From the NCBI GenBank assembly GCA_024138015.1, contig JAMXBB010000011.1, forward strand, positions 38,673,557 through 38,737,556: 64,000 nt of DNA, read 5' to 3'. The notes beneath the pieces were generated by a model. The model was not told the DNA's origin. It worked only from the letters and a program-made list of their open reading frames with translations, and ran no database searches. Below are positions 44,966-58,153 of this stretch, in pieces. Each line of letters starts with the position of its first letter. Within the stretch, counting starts at the first letter, position 1. The position numbers were made by a program, and so were the translations under genes. The DNA comes from Lumnitzera littorea (taxonomy: Eukaryota; Streptophyta; Magnoliopsida; Myrtales; Combretaceae).

Positions 44966-47686
44966 TATTTCGATATATTTACATATTGGTCTTTACTCCC
45001 TTAATTATGCAACATTTGTAGGTAATTAAGATATTGTTTACTAATCCTAGTCCTATCAAGATAATACTTTTCTAGGTTAGTGTAAGTCAACCAACTCATC
45101 TATACATATCATACAACATTTCATCCATATATCCACACATTATTATAAATTCCCATCTTACTAAATGTGGTCATCTTTTAGTCGACATTTGATTTCTACA
45201 TGTTTCGCTCACTTCATCATAGGCTGCTTCCTATGGTTAAACTCATGAGCATTCCAACATCTATTACTTTTAGGGTTTGTGTATTGTTATAACTCAATCA
45301 TCCTTATGCACTAGACATCAATTTTACACTTCACAACAAATGGTAAATTATTCCTTTAGGATCCTATTAGGAATTAACCCTAACTCGAGCCTGAGCTCAA
45401 GGTCTTGAGAGACTAATGAATTGGATTCTATTGCTCCAGTCAACTCCTACTGAAGCTAAAATGATCCTCACTGTTGACTAACATCACATGCCAAGACAAG
45501 TAACTTCTCATCTATCAGTCATCAAGTGTTGACTTAAAATATGATCTACTAATAGCTCAGTACTTTCCACACGTCTACTCAACCATGGCCATGCTGACCA
45601 ACAGCTCAGTAATATTGGTGTCAAGTACCCAAAGCACGTCCGACTCACATGTCTTAGAAGGACCCCTAGATCTACTTGGTACCTTTAACCTAACAATCCC
45701 CATCCAAATTGTACTACTTATTTATTTCTATCACAAGTACCCCCAGTAACTGAATACCACATGTCTAATCTTACGCGAAAGGATTTTACTACACTAATCA
45801 CTAATTAACTTTGATTTTTTATTTGTACCCTTTATTATTCCTTGTACATTACTTCTTTTATACGATACCCTTTTTGTCTTTTTCATTTTAAGTAAGATGC
45901 CCTAAGTTGTTGGGTATAAATACCCTTTGTAATATGTAACCACAACAACATAATCATATAACTAATATTGAATATACTTCTCTTTCGTGAGCTGGTATGC
46001 TTACCCCTTTTCTTACTCTTATCATAACCCTTAAGTAAGGCTAGGTAGTGAATGACTTCACTAAGCTGCTTATGTGTCATATCCTGTTAGTTTTGTGAGT
46101 CCATGGAATTTCCATAGTGCATCACATCTTTGGAATCATTTATGGTTTGCTTTTTTATCTTATTTTCTTGTTCTTGCTTTCGCATTTCATCACCTTTCAC
46201 TTCAAGCTTTCTGCAAGCTTAGACCCATTCCAATACTATCACCCTTGTCTACTCTTGGCACGATGTATGAGTAACAGTTCTTTCGATCTTCTATCAATCT
46301 CATGGTTATCTTTGGTGTAAAGTTTACAGTTAGGCTAAATATTGAAAATCCAGGTCATTACCATAAGGTTCAAGTAATTTGATGGCTTTTACAAGAGGGT
46401 ATACAATTATAAATTACATGCATGTGTTGGTTTAGGGTGCCATCTTTTTCATTGTTACTCCATCTCATTTATTGTTATTTTGTATGCTTTAAACTAAACC
46501 CTCAAAACACTTCATGCATATAAATAGCTTCTTAAATATGTTATTTGACTCATAAGTCATCAAGAATCAATTAATTCCTTACTTAGTTATGTTGCCATAA
46601 GCTCCTCTAAGCTTATTTGAGACTTGAAATGCTTGTTCATATCCTAATTCCTTAATTTCTCCTTTTACATTTGATTACAATTGGATTCTAATTGGAGGTT
46701 AGTTCATCCTCATCCTAACATGACTTTTGATATCTTAGCTTACAAAGATCTTGTAGTTATTACGCTCTACATCAATCCGTTCCTACTATGATTCAAGTCA
46801 ACCATCTCCTCCTTTCCTTCTCAATTCGTCATCAATTGCTTCTCCTCTTTTCTCATTGTTGTTATTCATCCATATAGCTTATCTTAATCTATCAATCAAA
46901 CTAGAAGTTATTTGTATGTTAGTATCTCTTCGATTGAACCATATTGGCTCCCAATCTCCTTCATACCACTTTACAACTAAAATTCATATATTAAGAGTCG
47001 ATAGTTCATAGGACTTCTCGATTCCACTAAATATAATAAATCATAAGGTTAAGGTCCGTTAAACATAGTTTAATAGGTTTACTAAAACAATTCTTTAGCA
47101 CAAAATTTGTTAACTAGTTCCATTTCTCATCACAATTTTCTAAAGTATCAAGGGAAATTGCATTCTCATAACATCACCTCATGATCCATAGTTTTTAGGC
47201 TATTTAATCACCAATTTGCAAATCAACTATCATGACACCTTGCTTAGTTTTCATTCTCAAGCTTAAAATTCCTATTCAAAACCATCACTATGATTATTAA
47301 GGTCAACACTTTTAGATTAGTGTACTCAACTTCTAATATTCAATTAAAGTATTTTCATACTCTTGCTTTCCGATTTACATGTCTCCTTAGTTTGGCCTTT
47401 CTCCAGATGCTTACTCTGGTATAATTTTTAGTACTCTAATCCTTACATCTTATAGTCTAGTGTCTAAGACCTACAATGTGTGAGTCTTTAGGGTATCTTA
47501 ATTGGGGAGGGAGAGAGGAGGTTAATGGTTAACAAATGTACGTATGCATATACATAAACATAAATATATATATATAAGTGTTAGTAATATAGTATATATC
47601 CTAGAAATCTAAATCTTTTATTCTTCAATCTAAGTTCTATCCCATCTCACCATTTCATAAGATAGTTATATCTTTGACAAACTAAA
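44966..47686 (-). other. Long 5' leader of element 1, with an LTR-like insertion
   Basis: Region between primer-binding site and gag. No coding sequence is recognised. At about 45290-46090 lies a plus-strand LTR-like block with a TATAAATA box. The rest (46330-47680) is featureless AT-rich DNA with no tandem structure. Confidence 0.45.
45290..46090 (+). mobile_element. Possible solo LTR, plus orientation
   Basis: Starts near TGTTATAACTC, is GC-richer than its surroundings, and has GGGTATAAATACCC at 45912-45925 with a transcript-like CT-rich region downstream, as in LTR promoters. The second gag copy (55.1-56.6 kb) does not contain it. No ends or target duplication could be confirmed. Confidence 0.35.
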
Positions 47687-47698
47687 GCTATGATACCA
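47687..47698 (-). other. Initiator-Met tRNA primer-binding site
   Basis: The minus strand reads TGGTATCATAGC four bases after the LTR end ACTACA. This is one base off the standard plant initiator tRNA-Met site TGGTATCAGAGC. It shows that LTR B is the 5' LTR of the element lying at lower coordinates. Confidence 0.75.
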
Positions 47699-47702
47699 CT
47701 TT

Positions 47703-50700
47703 TGTAGTACCCTATAAAGGAAGGCTTGTAAGATTTCCCTAGAATCTTCATATCACATGTACACTCATGATATAAAAACCGTCTTACAAGTCAGAGGTTG
47801 TAAGACTTTAACTAGTGAGTTTCTATTGATGCTTATTCATTTTATATACATTTACTTATTTATATAAGTAACTAAGGGTAATCTAACAATCTATAGTCTA
47901 CTAAGACAATACAGAGCCAAGATCGCCTTCTAAACAACAAGACAAGATAATTGAACTTAAACAACATCACAAATTATTAAATATTATAAATATTTAGCTA
48001 AACTAATATAGACTACTATAGTAATCTCTTTTGTCTAATCTACATGCTTAGAGGAATAGTTTGTACTTAGATCTTAGCCTATTCTTAGTTTTGGTTACTT
48101 GCAAAAAGGAACTACTAGGGGTAAGCAAACCAACACAATGACTTGGTCTCTCAGCATTGTCGTCTAAGTAAGTTATCACGCATTATTAAAAAACATACAA
48201 TCTAGCTACATATGAAATCAATGCATATGTGGTGAATATAAGCAAAACATCCGTGGAGCTTTAGAACCATAAAAGGTATAGATTTACGCCATCTACATGT
48301 AGATTATCGCCTGCATTTAACTGTATGGAGCACCTCACTTCATCCGCATAAGGCTATCTGTAGGGACCATCCCAACAAATGAAACTTGATTATTACCTTA
48401 ATTAAGAAAGAATACCATATTGATTAATTAGGTGAATCCTAACTAGGGCCATTTATTATCAATAGTCAATATAATGTCTTGTAGGCTTACTATCATCAAA
48501 TTCATATGATATAACGTCCATGGGCTAAACTATGCAAGTCCAACTTAGGTTACTTGCCATCAATCAACTAAAAATGATTTATTAGCTTAGCTTAAATAAG
48601 TAAAATGCTATAGGCGACTACTATGATCACTTACCAAGTTGATAAGTCTTTCTTTGAATCATAAAATATTTCAAAAATGCATTTCACAAAATTTTCAAAA
48701 AACTTAGCAAAGCTATAGATATCCTAGTCAGTAACTATTGGATCACATACATGCGATAAGTATATTTGGTTAATTTGGCTAAATATTTAAATTTACCAAA
48801 TTAATAGGGCAATCACACCAATGTTGGCATATAAAACAACCAATCACTCAGACAGATAATCAAGAGAAAATAATAGAAAATCTAGCAATTATCAAACATA
48901 TGAAGTAGTAGCTTATTAAAATTCCCTCACCTGGTTTTCTCGCCTACTTACCCTAGCCTTTCGAATTCTTGAATTAGAAATTAAGTCATCTAAAATATGA
49001 TAATAAAATATATCTAAGTAATTAAAAGAGGTTTTCTCAAGAACCTAAGAGTCAACCTAATTAGTAAACCTTACCATAAATCTCAAAGTATGGTTAAGAC
49101 TTATTTTCATTAAAACTTCTTCATTCTAAGTTCATTTTTCACATTCTTCTAGTTGATCTCATACAATTTCAAATGTTCTTTTATAGGATAAAATCCATTT
49201 TAGGAGTTAAGACTCCTAGCCATAAGTTTGTATAGGGGTCAACTTCAAATTTTATATGTTTCCATTTTAACATAGTTGATTTTCTAGTTTAATTTAGCGT
49301 TTAAGTGTATAAGACCTTATATAAGTCATTTATTATTATTAATTGAGCTCTTACATTGTTACTAAGCCTAAAATATTCAAGTTTTATTTAAGTTTTTACT
49401 TGTGGATCTTCTATTAATTTACATAGGCTTTTCAAGTTTTAATTTAAGGATATTTGGACTTTATTTTAGACCATAAGCCTATTTTAAGTTAATGAGCTTA
49501 AATTATTTATTATATGTGAGAACCCGATCTATGACCAACTATTGAGAACTTAAAATGATGGCTCATCCCTAATAAACATGGAACATAGAAAAATATCAAT
49601 TGGAGAATGAAGAAATAAAGTGTTCGTGAGTAGCATGTGTTTCAAGTATTATCACGTAATATGACCCTAGTTACTTAGAATTGATAGATCTAGGGTTTTT
49701 GAAAAATATTATCAGAATTAAATAATTTATAAATATAAAGTTCAAAAAGTTAGAAGAGGAGTCTTAGATTAGTTTATTTGGTAAAATAAAGTATACAAAA
49801 TATTTAATTAAACAAAAGTGTATTTTTATTAGTATTGTTTCTTTTATCTTAAACACATGACTTGAGTTTTGATAATTAATAAACCCTTAGAAATAAATTA
49901 TTTGAATAAGGAAATAAATAAAAAGATATTAAATGGTTTCTAGAAAATATGTATACATGATAAATATAGTTGGTATATAATATATGTGCCCTTAATTAAT
50001 TAATACTTAAACATATATACATACATACGTATGTGCGTATGTGTGTGTATAATATGCTAACCAAAATAAGTTAAGTAGTTGTAACTTAATAAATTAAATT
50101 TGAAGACAACTCCCAAAAGATTTTTTAGGCATGGTAAATTAAGGCAACGGTAAAAGGAGTAACAAATGGAGGGAATGACAGATCCTAGCATGGGAATTAG
50201 GAGAGGTCATATGGAGTTAACGCATGCAATATTGGAAATTTCACCAATCGACCTTTCCCATTGATAAAAAAAAAAAAAAAAAGCAAACCAACACTCTTGT
50301 ACTTCATTTTGGTGAAATCTAAGCTTATGAAAAAATAAATAAATAAAGAACACTAAGAACTTAAGAAAGCATAGAAAAGAAGTTAGGAAAATTTATGGAA
50401 GATTGTAATGCAAATTTGAGTATATGTGAAATCGGGGACATGTATGCAACAAGACATGCAATGACCACCATAGGTAGAAGGAGCACCCCTAAATAGGCTC
50501 TATCAATACACCTTAACTACCCCTTAGTGGCCAAAAACTCATATTACTATAAGTACTCAATTTCTCAAATTTTCTTCCCTAAAATTCTAAAAATAGTAAA
50601 CGAAGTTAAAAAATTATAAAACTTGGTATTCTTAAGTAGTTTTGCATGTAGATTCTAAATATCAAATCAAATTTTTGAGATTCAAAGTGAAAATATGAGG

Positions 50701-53700
50701 TCCTTAGCAAATCACACCTAAAAACAAAATTTTCACTAAATTTTAAAAATAGTAAATGATGTAGCTTTTACCCCAAATTTTTGTATATACATTCCTAAAA
50801 TGGTCTATTTTGATTTTATGTAAAAAATTTTGGAAAATCTAGAAGTCAAATTCTTAGTAGCTTTAGCCTAGTTTAGAAATGTGTTGGAAATGCTTAAAAT
50901 GAAAGTTTTGAAAAGTAATTTGACTTGCAAATGTTATATTTTAATTGTAGTTATGTTTTGAGGTGGAGTATGGAAATAAGGGAACTGATGTCGAAATTGG
51001 GTAGTTTTATGATTTATAGTGTGTTTTACGCAAGTCGTAAGTTAGGTTAGAAAGTCAATTAGAACCTCAGGCAAATGAAAATGTAAAATAACTTAATATT
51101 AAAAAATTAGGTTAGAAGTGAACTCAGAAAGTTGGTTGATTCTATCCATGTATATGTGTTTAAAATGATTTCCTATAACTTCTACATACATATAATTGTA
51201 TAAGATAATTTACATGATATACTAATGTTAATATAACCATCACACATTAAATAAACATTTTATTAAAAGCCTTTTACTTTGGAAACTAGAATGATATAAT
51301 AACATATGAAATATAGTACTATGCATGTAATAGTTAAGTGGTCAAAAGCTATATTAGAAAGTACATTAGAAGAACCTTATATATAGAAGGTAAATTAAAA
51401 ACTGGGTTAGAAAGTATCTTAGACTAAAGTTGCATTATAAAGAACTACACCAAGACCTAGACCCTAAGTGTGAGTAAGTTAGTAATCTTCCTTATAGTTA
51501 ATATATATTAACTTGGGTAACATATGCATTTTGTTTAGGAGATATAGGTAAGGAAAAGTCTCAAGAGCAAGAGTAAGATATTGGGAAATCGCTAAGTAGC
51601 CTTAATAAGTGGATATTTATGTGCTTCAAGTAGATTTATATCTACTCATATGACTTACTAACTTGCTTGGTTATGACTACCTTGGTTGGCTTGTGTACAA
51701 GTGTGCTATGTTGATGCATGAGTTATGATATAATATTTGAGTTCTCTTGTAAATGATGTCTTATGAATCATGCTTGGTTGGTGACTTTAGTGACTTCAAT
51801 TGTACTGTTGCTTGGTTAAAATTGTTAATTGAGATCTATATTAACTTAGGCAAGAAGTTAAGTACTAACTGCTTACTCTACTTCCTAAGGTGTTCACTTA
51901 AGTGAACTTAATAGCAAGGCTTTAGAAATAAAAATGTAAATGAAATAAAGTAAGAGCATGGTTAACAAAGAGATAAGTAGGTTTGTTTGGTATTTGCTTA
52001 GTAATTTCTTGATAATGCTTGGTTTTCCTTAGAATGAGGTTTTTTGCATTCATGGCATGGCATAAAAATGACCTACGAGTCAAGATTTTGAAAATTAAGA
52101 TTTTGCTTGGCTAAGTTTTATTTTGGAAACCTAGGTTTTGTTAAGCCAACAATTCAGTTTCTAAAAGCATGGTTTTGTTAAGAAAATAGCTTAGTTTACA
52201 AAAAATAGTTTTGAGCATATAGAAATTGCATTGCTTCCACTTGGTTAGGTTTTTTTCTAGGTTCTTGGATGTAGTATCCAAATGCTTAGAAGTATCAGCA
52301 CTGATATATGTCACATACATTAGCATGGCACGTACATATTACATTTGCATTGCTTGGTCGGATTGGAGTTTTATGCTTGAATTGATGGATTGTTTATATG
52401 TTTATGATACGATGCTACTACTATTTGTTATCTACTCTTACTCAACTTACTGTAAATCGAGGAGATAAGTTGTTTTATCATCAGGTTAAGAAAGAAGTTT
52501 AGACTGAACATCAAATTATACGAGCGGAAAGGCTTAGAAGCACTTAGTAAAGTAATTTCACTTGAGAAGGATCAAACAGATGCAAGATTTGACTTAAGTT
52601 CTAGGAACTGGCATTTCAAGAAATATCAACATGTTATGTATGGATTATGACTTAAAGACTGTAAATGTGTTACTTAGGCTTTGTAGTGAAATCATTGATA
52701 AGAATATATTGTTATGATACTCTAAGTTTAGTGCATTGTTGTAAAGATTTCCATTGTGGTTTGTTATTTTTGAAAGAGAAGAGATTGGGAAACGAGTGTT
52801 TCATGTTGTTAAATAATAAGTGAATTATACGTTTTTTCTTATCCCTAATTCAAGGATAGAAGTACCAAACCATCTTCAAGTATTGAATTTGTTAAAAAAA
52901 AATTTTAAGAAGATACCTAGAAGGTAGGGCACTACATTGTTGGGCCTTTGTTACATTCTTCTAAGGCTAATAAATTAGTTAGGCCAATTCAATTTTAGGT
53001 CCAAGATTAATGGGCTTATTCATATGGCATGCCTACTGGTCATAAGCATTCAACTGAACCTAGGGCTTAATTTATAGGCCATTTTATTTCATTTCAAGTC
53101 CAATTTATATACTAAGGCCCTAAACTTGTATCTAACCAATCCTAATGAGCCAAATAACTTATTAAACCTACTAAATGACCCATTTAACACACAATTTCAT
53201 AGTAGTTCATATCAAATAAGTGGGCTCCTAATTAATCTCTCTAATTTCAAAATCCATTTTAGACCCAAACTTGCACTCTAAGCCTTGTTTAGCACTTATC
53301 TCACAAGTTTGAGTCCTAAACCTTAATTATCATTAATAAATCATATTATTAGGATAATAAACTTAAATTTAGAGCTTGTTCATGCTACATTAGTGGTGAT
53401 TCCAAGGGGTTTTTCTAAGAGATTTGGCTTAACTATTACATATTATGTTCTAACAAATTATAATAATACTAAAATGCATCCTAAACTAGATTAAACTTGA
53501 ATAACATGAGATAATTTGAAAATGTAGTTGAGGGACACAAATAAGGGTCATTGCAAGGGGAAGTTCTAAGCACCCAAGGTGATTTTTCTAACATTCTAAC
53601 TTGATACTAACTAGTTCTTCCAAACATCACTAGACAACTACATTATGTTCACTATATTAGAAATCTATGAAAATGCATATGTATGAGTATGTAAACATAG

Positions 53701-55096
53701 TAAATGAAGTTGGCATTTAGAGGTTCTTTTCTCTAGTTTCTAGGCCTATGAATCATGCTTATAAACTTAAACTAGGAGGAAAGTTGGAAAGTACAATTTT
53801 ACCTTGGTAGAGATTTGAAGGGTCTCCTTTCTCTTTCTTTTTGGCCAACGAGACAAACTCCTTAGGTGAGAGTGTTTGCCAATAAGAAAGGGAGGAGTGT
53901 GAATGAGCAAATGCAAGTGATAGTAAGTCATTTAGAGGTAGTGGTGGGCAGTTATGCCTTCAAGTGCTCTAGTACAAAGGTAGATCCAAGAACTTATTTT
54001 TACTTTCCTTTCCTTTTCTTTTCCTTTCTTCTTCTTCTTTTACATATGTGTGTATGTTTTGAGATAGTGTTTATAGGGTTTATTTTAGAGAAGACAATGA
54101 AGTTAAAATGTAGATGGAGAGGATAGTAATGGTTGATTATGAGTGTGTTTGTGTAATGGGGAGCAAATCTTTTCTATTTTTGGTTACATGTTACAAGCAC
54201 AGGTGTATACCAATAGCTATTCATGATTTTTGCCAACTGAGGCAATAATTTATCTATGAAAGGTTAGTGGTCCCTTGTTTCCTCAACTAATTATCTTGTC
54301 CAATATAATTAATTGTGATTATCTTTAACTAATTATGATGTATGAATGCATGGCAATTGAAGCTTATGACCCTAATCATTAGTGTATAACCATAATTAGA
54401 CATAGTTTAGGATTTCTCATATTTAGCTAAGTTAATCAAGCCTATTATATCATTGTATCTAATTAATTTATGGTTTCCAAGGGTTAGAATTAATTATCAT
54501 TAATCGATTATGATTTAGAAAGTTAATTAGGACTCTTTTAGTAATTTAGCAAATTATTAGTAATTAACAATTAGTTTAGTTATATAATCAGAGTTTATTA
54601 ATTAAATTAGGGTTTTTGACACTAAGGTAGAGTTGTAAAGTTGGTATAAGGTCCCTCATATATTAGGGTTTTAAGGCTTTGAAGATATGCTTACAATTTT
54701 AGTTTTGTTTCTAAGGAAATTCATCATTAGGGATAAATTAGTAATTCCATTAGTTTATTACCATAATTAACTTAATTTGATTGATTGTTGTTATTTGTTG
54801 ATATCTCAAACCGTTCATCGAGTTTATGTGACTCTATGTAATTGAAGTCAAATGTTATAATTTAGGGTTTTTACACAATTTGAGGTTTTAGTTTGTGATT
54901 ACACATACTTAGATTTAGGGTTGTTGTACTCAATTAAAATTTCTTAAATTTGATCTATATGGTTTTGAAGTTCATTTCAAGGTTCCAATTAAAATTTTAT
55001 TAGTTTTAATTTCTTCAATCTTATTGAGCCTAGTAAATATCTATTGTTTTCAAGTTCGACTCTAGCTTCAAAATATAAAGTTTTGCAAGGTTTATA
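47703..55096 (-). repeat. Long LTR B shared by two gag-only elements, split by an insertion
   Basis: On the left it is bordered by a primer-binding site. On the right it is bordered by a polypurine tract on the minus strand. It therefore serves as 5' LTR of element 1 and as 3' LTR of element 2. Without the 49515-52936 insertion it is about 4 kb. It is homologous to A' along nearly all its length and to A and C at the ends. Confidence 0.75.
49515..52936 (+). mobile_element. 3.4 kb LTR-like insertion in LTR B
   Basis: Starts TGTGAGAACCCG and ends GGTAGGGCACTACA, the usual shape of long gypsy LTRs, with no coding content. The flanks rejoin exactly: 49380-49514 plus 52937-53000 match the continuous sequence 37570-37760 of A'. 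The presumed target duplication is decayed (TTATA left, TTGTT right). It is either a solo LTR or a short non-autonomous element; no internal primer site was found. The orientation is a guess from similarity with 13.4-17.4 kb. Confidence 0.65.
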
Positions 55097-55125
55097 GCTT
55101 TCTCCTCTTGCAAAAAGTTTTGTCC
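55097..55125 (-). other. Polypurine tract next to LTR B
   Basis: The minus strand reads TTTTTGCAAGAGGAGAAAGC directly before the LTR edge and after GGGGACAAAAC. This is the counterpart of the tract at 43708-43730 and marks element 2 to the right of LTR B. Confidence 0.75.
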
Positions 55126-55499
55126 CCAAAACTTGATCATAGGGGTTATTTTCATTAATGTATCCTTGCATTATCTTTCAATTTATACATTAAGTCCTAA
55201 CTCACAACTTGGGGATGAGCATGTTATGAGGATAAATGGGATCTTATATTAAACAAATGGATTTAATTGTAATTTATATATGGATCTTTATCGTAAGATT
55301 TCTACTTTTATCATCACCCTATCAATATTCACATGTAAAACCATAAACTTCCTTAAGTATGCTCATTGCATGGTTCTTAACAAAGATACTACCTTTTAGA
55401 CATCATAATAAGTCCATAAAATTTTCTTAGAAACACATAACTTTCCGATAATAATTATATTTATTCTTAAGATTCCTTCAAGAGTCACTTTGTTTCTCC

Positions 55500-56400
55500 T
55501 AAACCTCACACCTTTGATAACACTTAGAGATGCCATGTTTGCGCTTTGCACAATTGTCACATTACTACATTCTTCCTTTTAAAACACATTTCACTTGATG
55601 GTTGACCTTCTCACAATAAGAAAACTTGCCCTTTAAGTGTTTGTAATCTTTTGGGAGATGTTCTTAGCCACATTTCTAGTAACTTACTCAGAATGGCTTC
55701 TTTGAAATCAATTCATCTACTTGCAATCCCAACATCTTACTTGGTCTTTTGTAGCCTACATCAACATCTTCCACTAATTGAATGCTTAGTTTAATGAGTC
55801 TTTCATCTTCCTTCTCTTACCATTCTATGAACCCACTTTTAGCATATTGTAATGTTCTTGCCTTCTCAACAACTTCATCATAAGTCCTTAGTCAAAACTC
55901 TTTCAATTTACCTCTAGTTTCTAAATGTAGTCTTGCCATTAATATCCTTATACAGAAGTGGTCATTGCCTCACAATTCAACAAGAGTAAGGTATATGAAT
56001 CTTATGAACTTGCATTTATAATCACCGATGCTCTTATTCCCTTTTTGTATGAGGAGCAAGTCTTCATGGAGTTTCCCTCGAGGACTATCTAGAATATTCT
56101 CCTTCGAAAACTCCTCTCTAAACCCATCCCATGTGATAGGTTAGGACAAAGTCCTATTATTGAAGTTTCACTATATTCTTACATCTTCATGTAGCATAAA
56201 AGTTCCATAAGTTACCTTTAAGTCCTCTAGAAATTCATAGATCTCATAAAACTGTTCAACTTAAGCCAATTGATCATTTGTCTTAACCAGATCATTAGGT
56301 TTACCTTTAAAGTACTTGTTCATCTTGATGAACTCAAAAAGCATCACTCCATGAGGTTCTATTATTCTTATGTTTTTTTAGATTAATCCTTGCTCCCTTG
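55500..56400 (-). pseudogene. Gypsy gag pseudogene, element 2
   Basis: Paralogue of the gag at 44125-44965, aligned without large gaps (for example 56080-56240 against 44690-44840). The zinc knuckle near 55560-55515 is preserved as CDNCAKRKHGISKC. The capsid part is more damaged than in the other copy. As there, the gag is followed after 400 bp by the polypurine tract and LTR, with no pol. The upstream part is cut off by the solo LTR at 56585. Confidence 0.7.
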
Positions 56401-56579
56401 ATTATGTAGCACTAGTAGGGAATCAAGATCTTGTTGAACAATTATAGCCCTATTAAGATGATACTTTTCCAGGTTAGTGTCATTCAATCAACTTATATAT
56501 TCATATCATACAACATTTCATCCGTATATCCTCACATTTTTATAAATTACTATCTTATTAGATATGGTCATCTTTTAAT

Positions 56580-56584
56580 CCACA
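56580..56584. other. Target-site duplication, left copy
   Basis: CCACA directly left of the solo LTR. It is identical to the five bases right of it. Confidence 0.8.
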
Positions 56585-57885
56585 TGATGGGGCGTATATC
56601 TCTCTAATTAGGTAAGTCAACCAGTCAAGCAATAGTATAGTGGACTTATAGAGTCCAAGGTCGATCTCGCAAGCACTAAACACTTACTCACTCGTAGTAA
56701 ATTACTGTAACTAAAATTAATAGCAATAGTGATGATAAATTGAATATAATTTGTGAAATAAGAACAACTTAATAATTAACAATTATGAATGCAATTAATT
56801 AACAAGACCTAATTAAACATGAAAAGTAATATCTAGATTCTAATCCCTAAGAGATTGACATGCAATAGCCTGGGATTTCGAATGTACTCCTTATTCTTAT
56901 TAATTGAAGGAATTCAATCTCTATTTGAACAACATTAAGAACAGGAATTCGATAACCAACAAAGAAGAAATAAATTTTGATTCTATAAGTAGCCTATAAC
57001 TTATTTCTAAGTTTATAGCAAATTTCTTCAATTATGATAAATCTATTTATATATTGGTTTTGCAACTTCAATACATAAAATCTAGTAATTAAGTTAAAAC
57101 CTTAAAAACAACAACATAATGCATAAAAAACACGTAATTGAATTAATAAGAATAAGACAATTTCCTTAAAATAATAACAATCAAAGTACGCTACATGTTC
57201 CCTTAAAATTATAAGTCTAACTATCGATGCTTCTATGCTATAAACATGATAAAAACAAAAATTTTCACAATAAAAATTGACTAAAACCTTAGGAAAAGAC
57301 TTTTATCTATCCAGTGACATCTCTCCTCTCCTTTGTATATGTTTCAGACATCTATTTATATTGTCTAGACAAAATAACTTTCAAATGGCAAGTATTTTAA
57401 AATCATAACAAGTGCACGGGTAAGTACACAATCTTGGAATCTAGGCATAAGCTTCTCCTTGTAATATTTCTTTGAGAAATTGTTTTGAAATTAATGACGA
57501 GAGGATCGTGGGTACAGTTAATGGTTGTGGGGTTAGGCTATAGTCTTATACTTACCCGAAAATTCTTCAAACGTCAATTGGCAATTGAGGACGTGAGCTT
57601 TATAGTTAAGGAACACAATCATGAAGATCGACCATGGTCTTTCTCTTTGCTTAATCCTTGGACAAATTCTCTCCAACACTTACTATCCTTAACTTGTCCT
57701 TCAGAATAAGTGCAAATTCCTTGAAAAATCACCTAAATTATCATTTTTTTCCCCTTATTGCTCCATTTGAGTCTTGAAATCAAGAAATGATTGTAATTAG
57801 TAGCAAATTCATTAAAATTAAATCGAAATAACTCAAAATATTTAGGAATATGACATAATGGATAAGTGTAAAATTACACTCATCA
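56585..57885 (-). mobile_element. Solo LTR (Athila/Tat-like) with perfect 5 bp duplication
   Basis: 1301 bp, starting TGATGGGGCG and ending ACTCATCA (TG...CA), flanked on both sides by CCACA. On the minus strand it starts TGATGAGTGTAATTTTACAC, and a TATAAATA box lies at 57360-57353, as in Athila/Tat-type LTRs. Length and layout resemble the 1.27 kb LTR at 6265-7536. No internal region or second LTR is present, so it arose by LTR-LTR recombination. It sits in gag element 2. An internal 74-residue frame (57485-57709) is not a gene. Confidence 0.85.
57353..57360 (-). promoter_or_regulatory. TATA box of solo LTR
   Basis: TATAAATA on the minus strand, followed downstream by a purine-rich leader. 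Confidence 0.55.
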
Positions 57886-57890
57886 CCACA
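57886..57890. other. Target-site duplication, right copy
   Basis: CCACA directly right of the solo LTR. Confidence 0.8.
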
Positions 57891-58150
57891 TTATATCGTT
57901 AGGATGGGGTAGATAAAGATAGCAAATGAATAAAAAATCTAATAAACTAATTGGGACAATGTCATTATGACAACCTAAAATTTACACTTTTTTGTAATTA
58001 TGCACTTGAACTTTCATTTTATCAAATCATATACCCAAAAACTTTGATTGTCTATGCTAGTACCTCTATCATCTCATTGTAACACAATCAATCTAGTTAT
58101 CTTAAACAATAAGTAAGTTTGTGACACATGTTATTTCCTATCATTCATTA
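57891..58150. other. Unassigned DNA left of inverted-repeat element
   Basis: AT-rich and non-coding. The stretch 58100-58150 shows weak inverted similarity to 59050-59095, so the inverted repeat may extend outward. Confidence 0.35.
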
Positions 58151-58153
58151 CCT

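Noticed and set aside
46074..46320. Two overlapping Leu/Phe/His-rich open frames, plus strand
   Set aside because: No domain. The sequence is in the leader of a retroelement, and overlapping frames in CT-rich DNA are expected.
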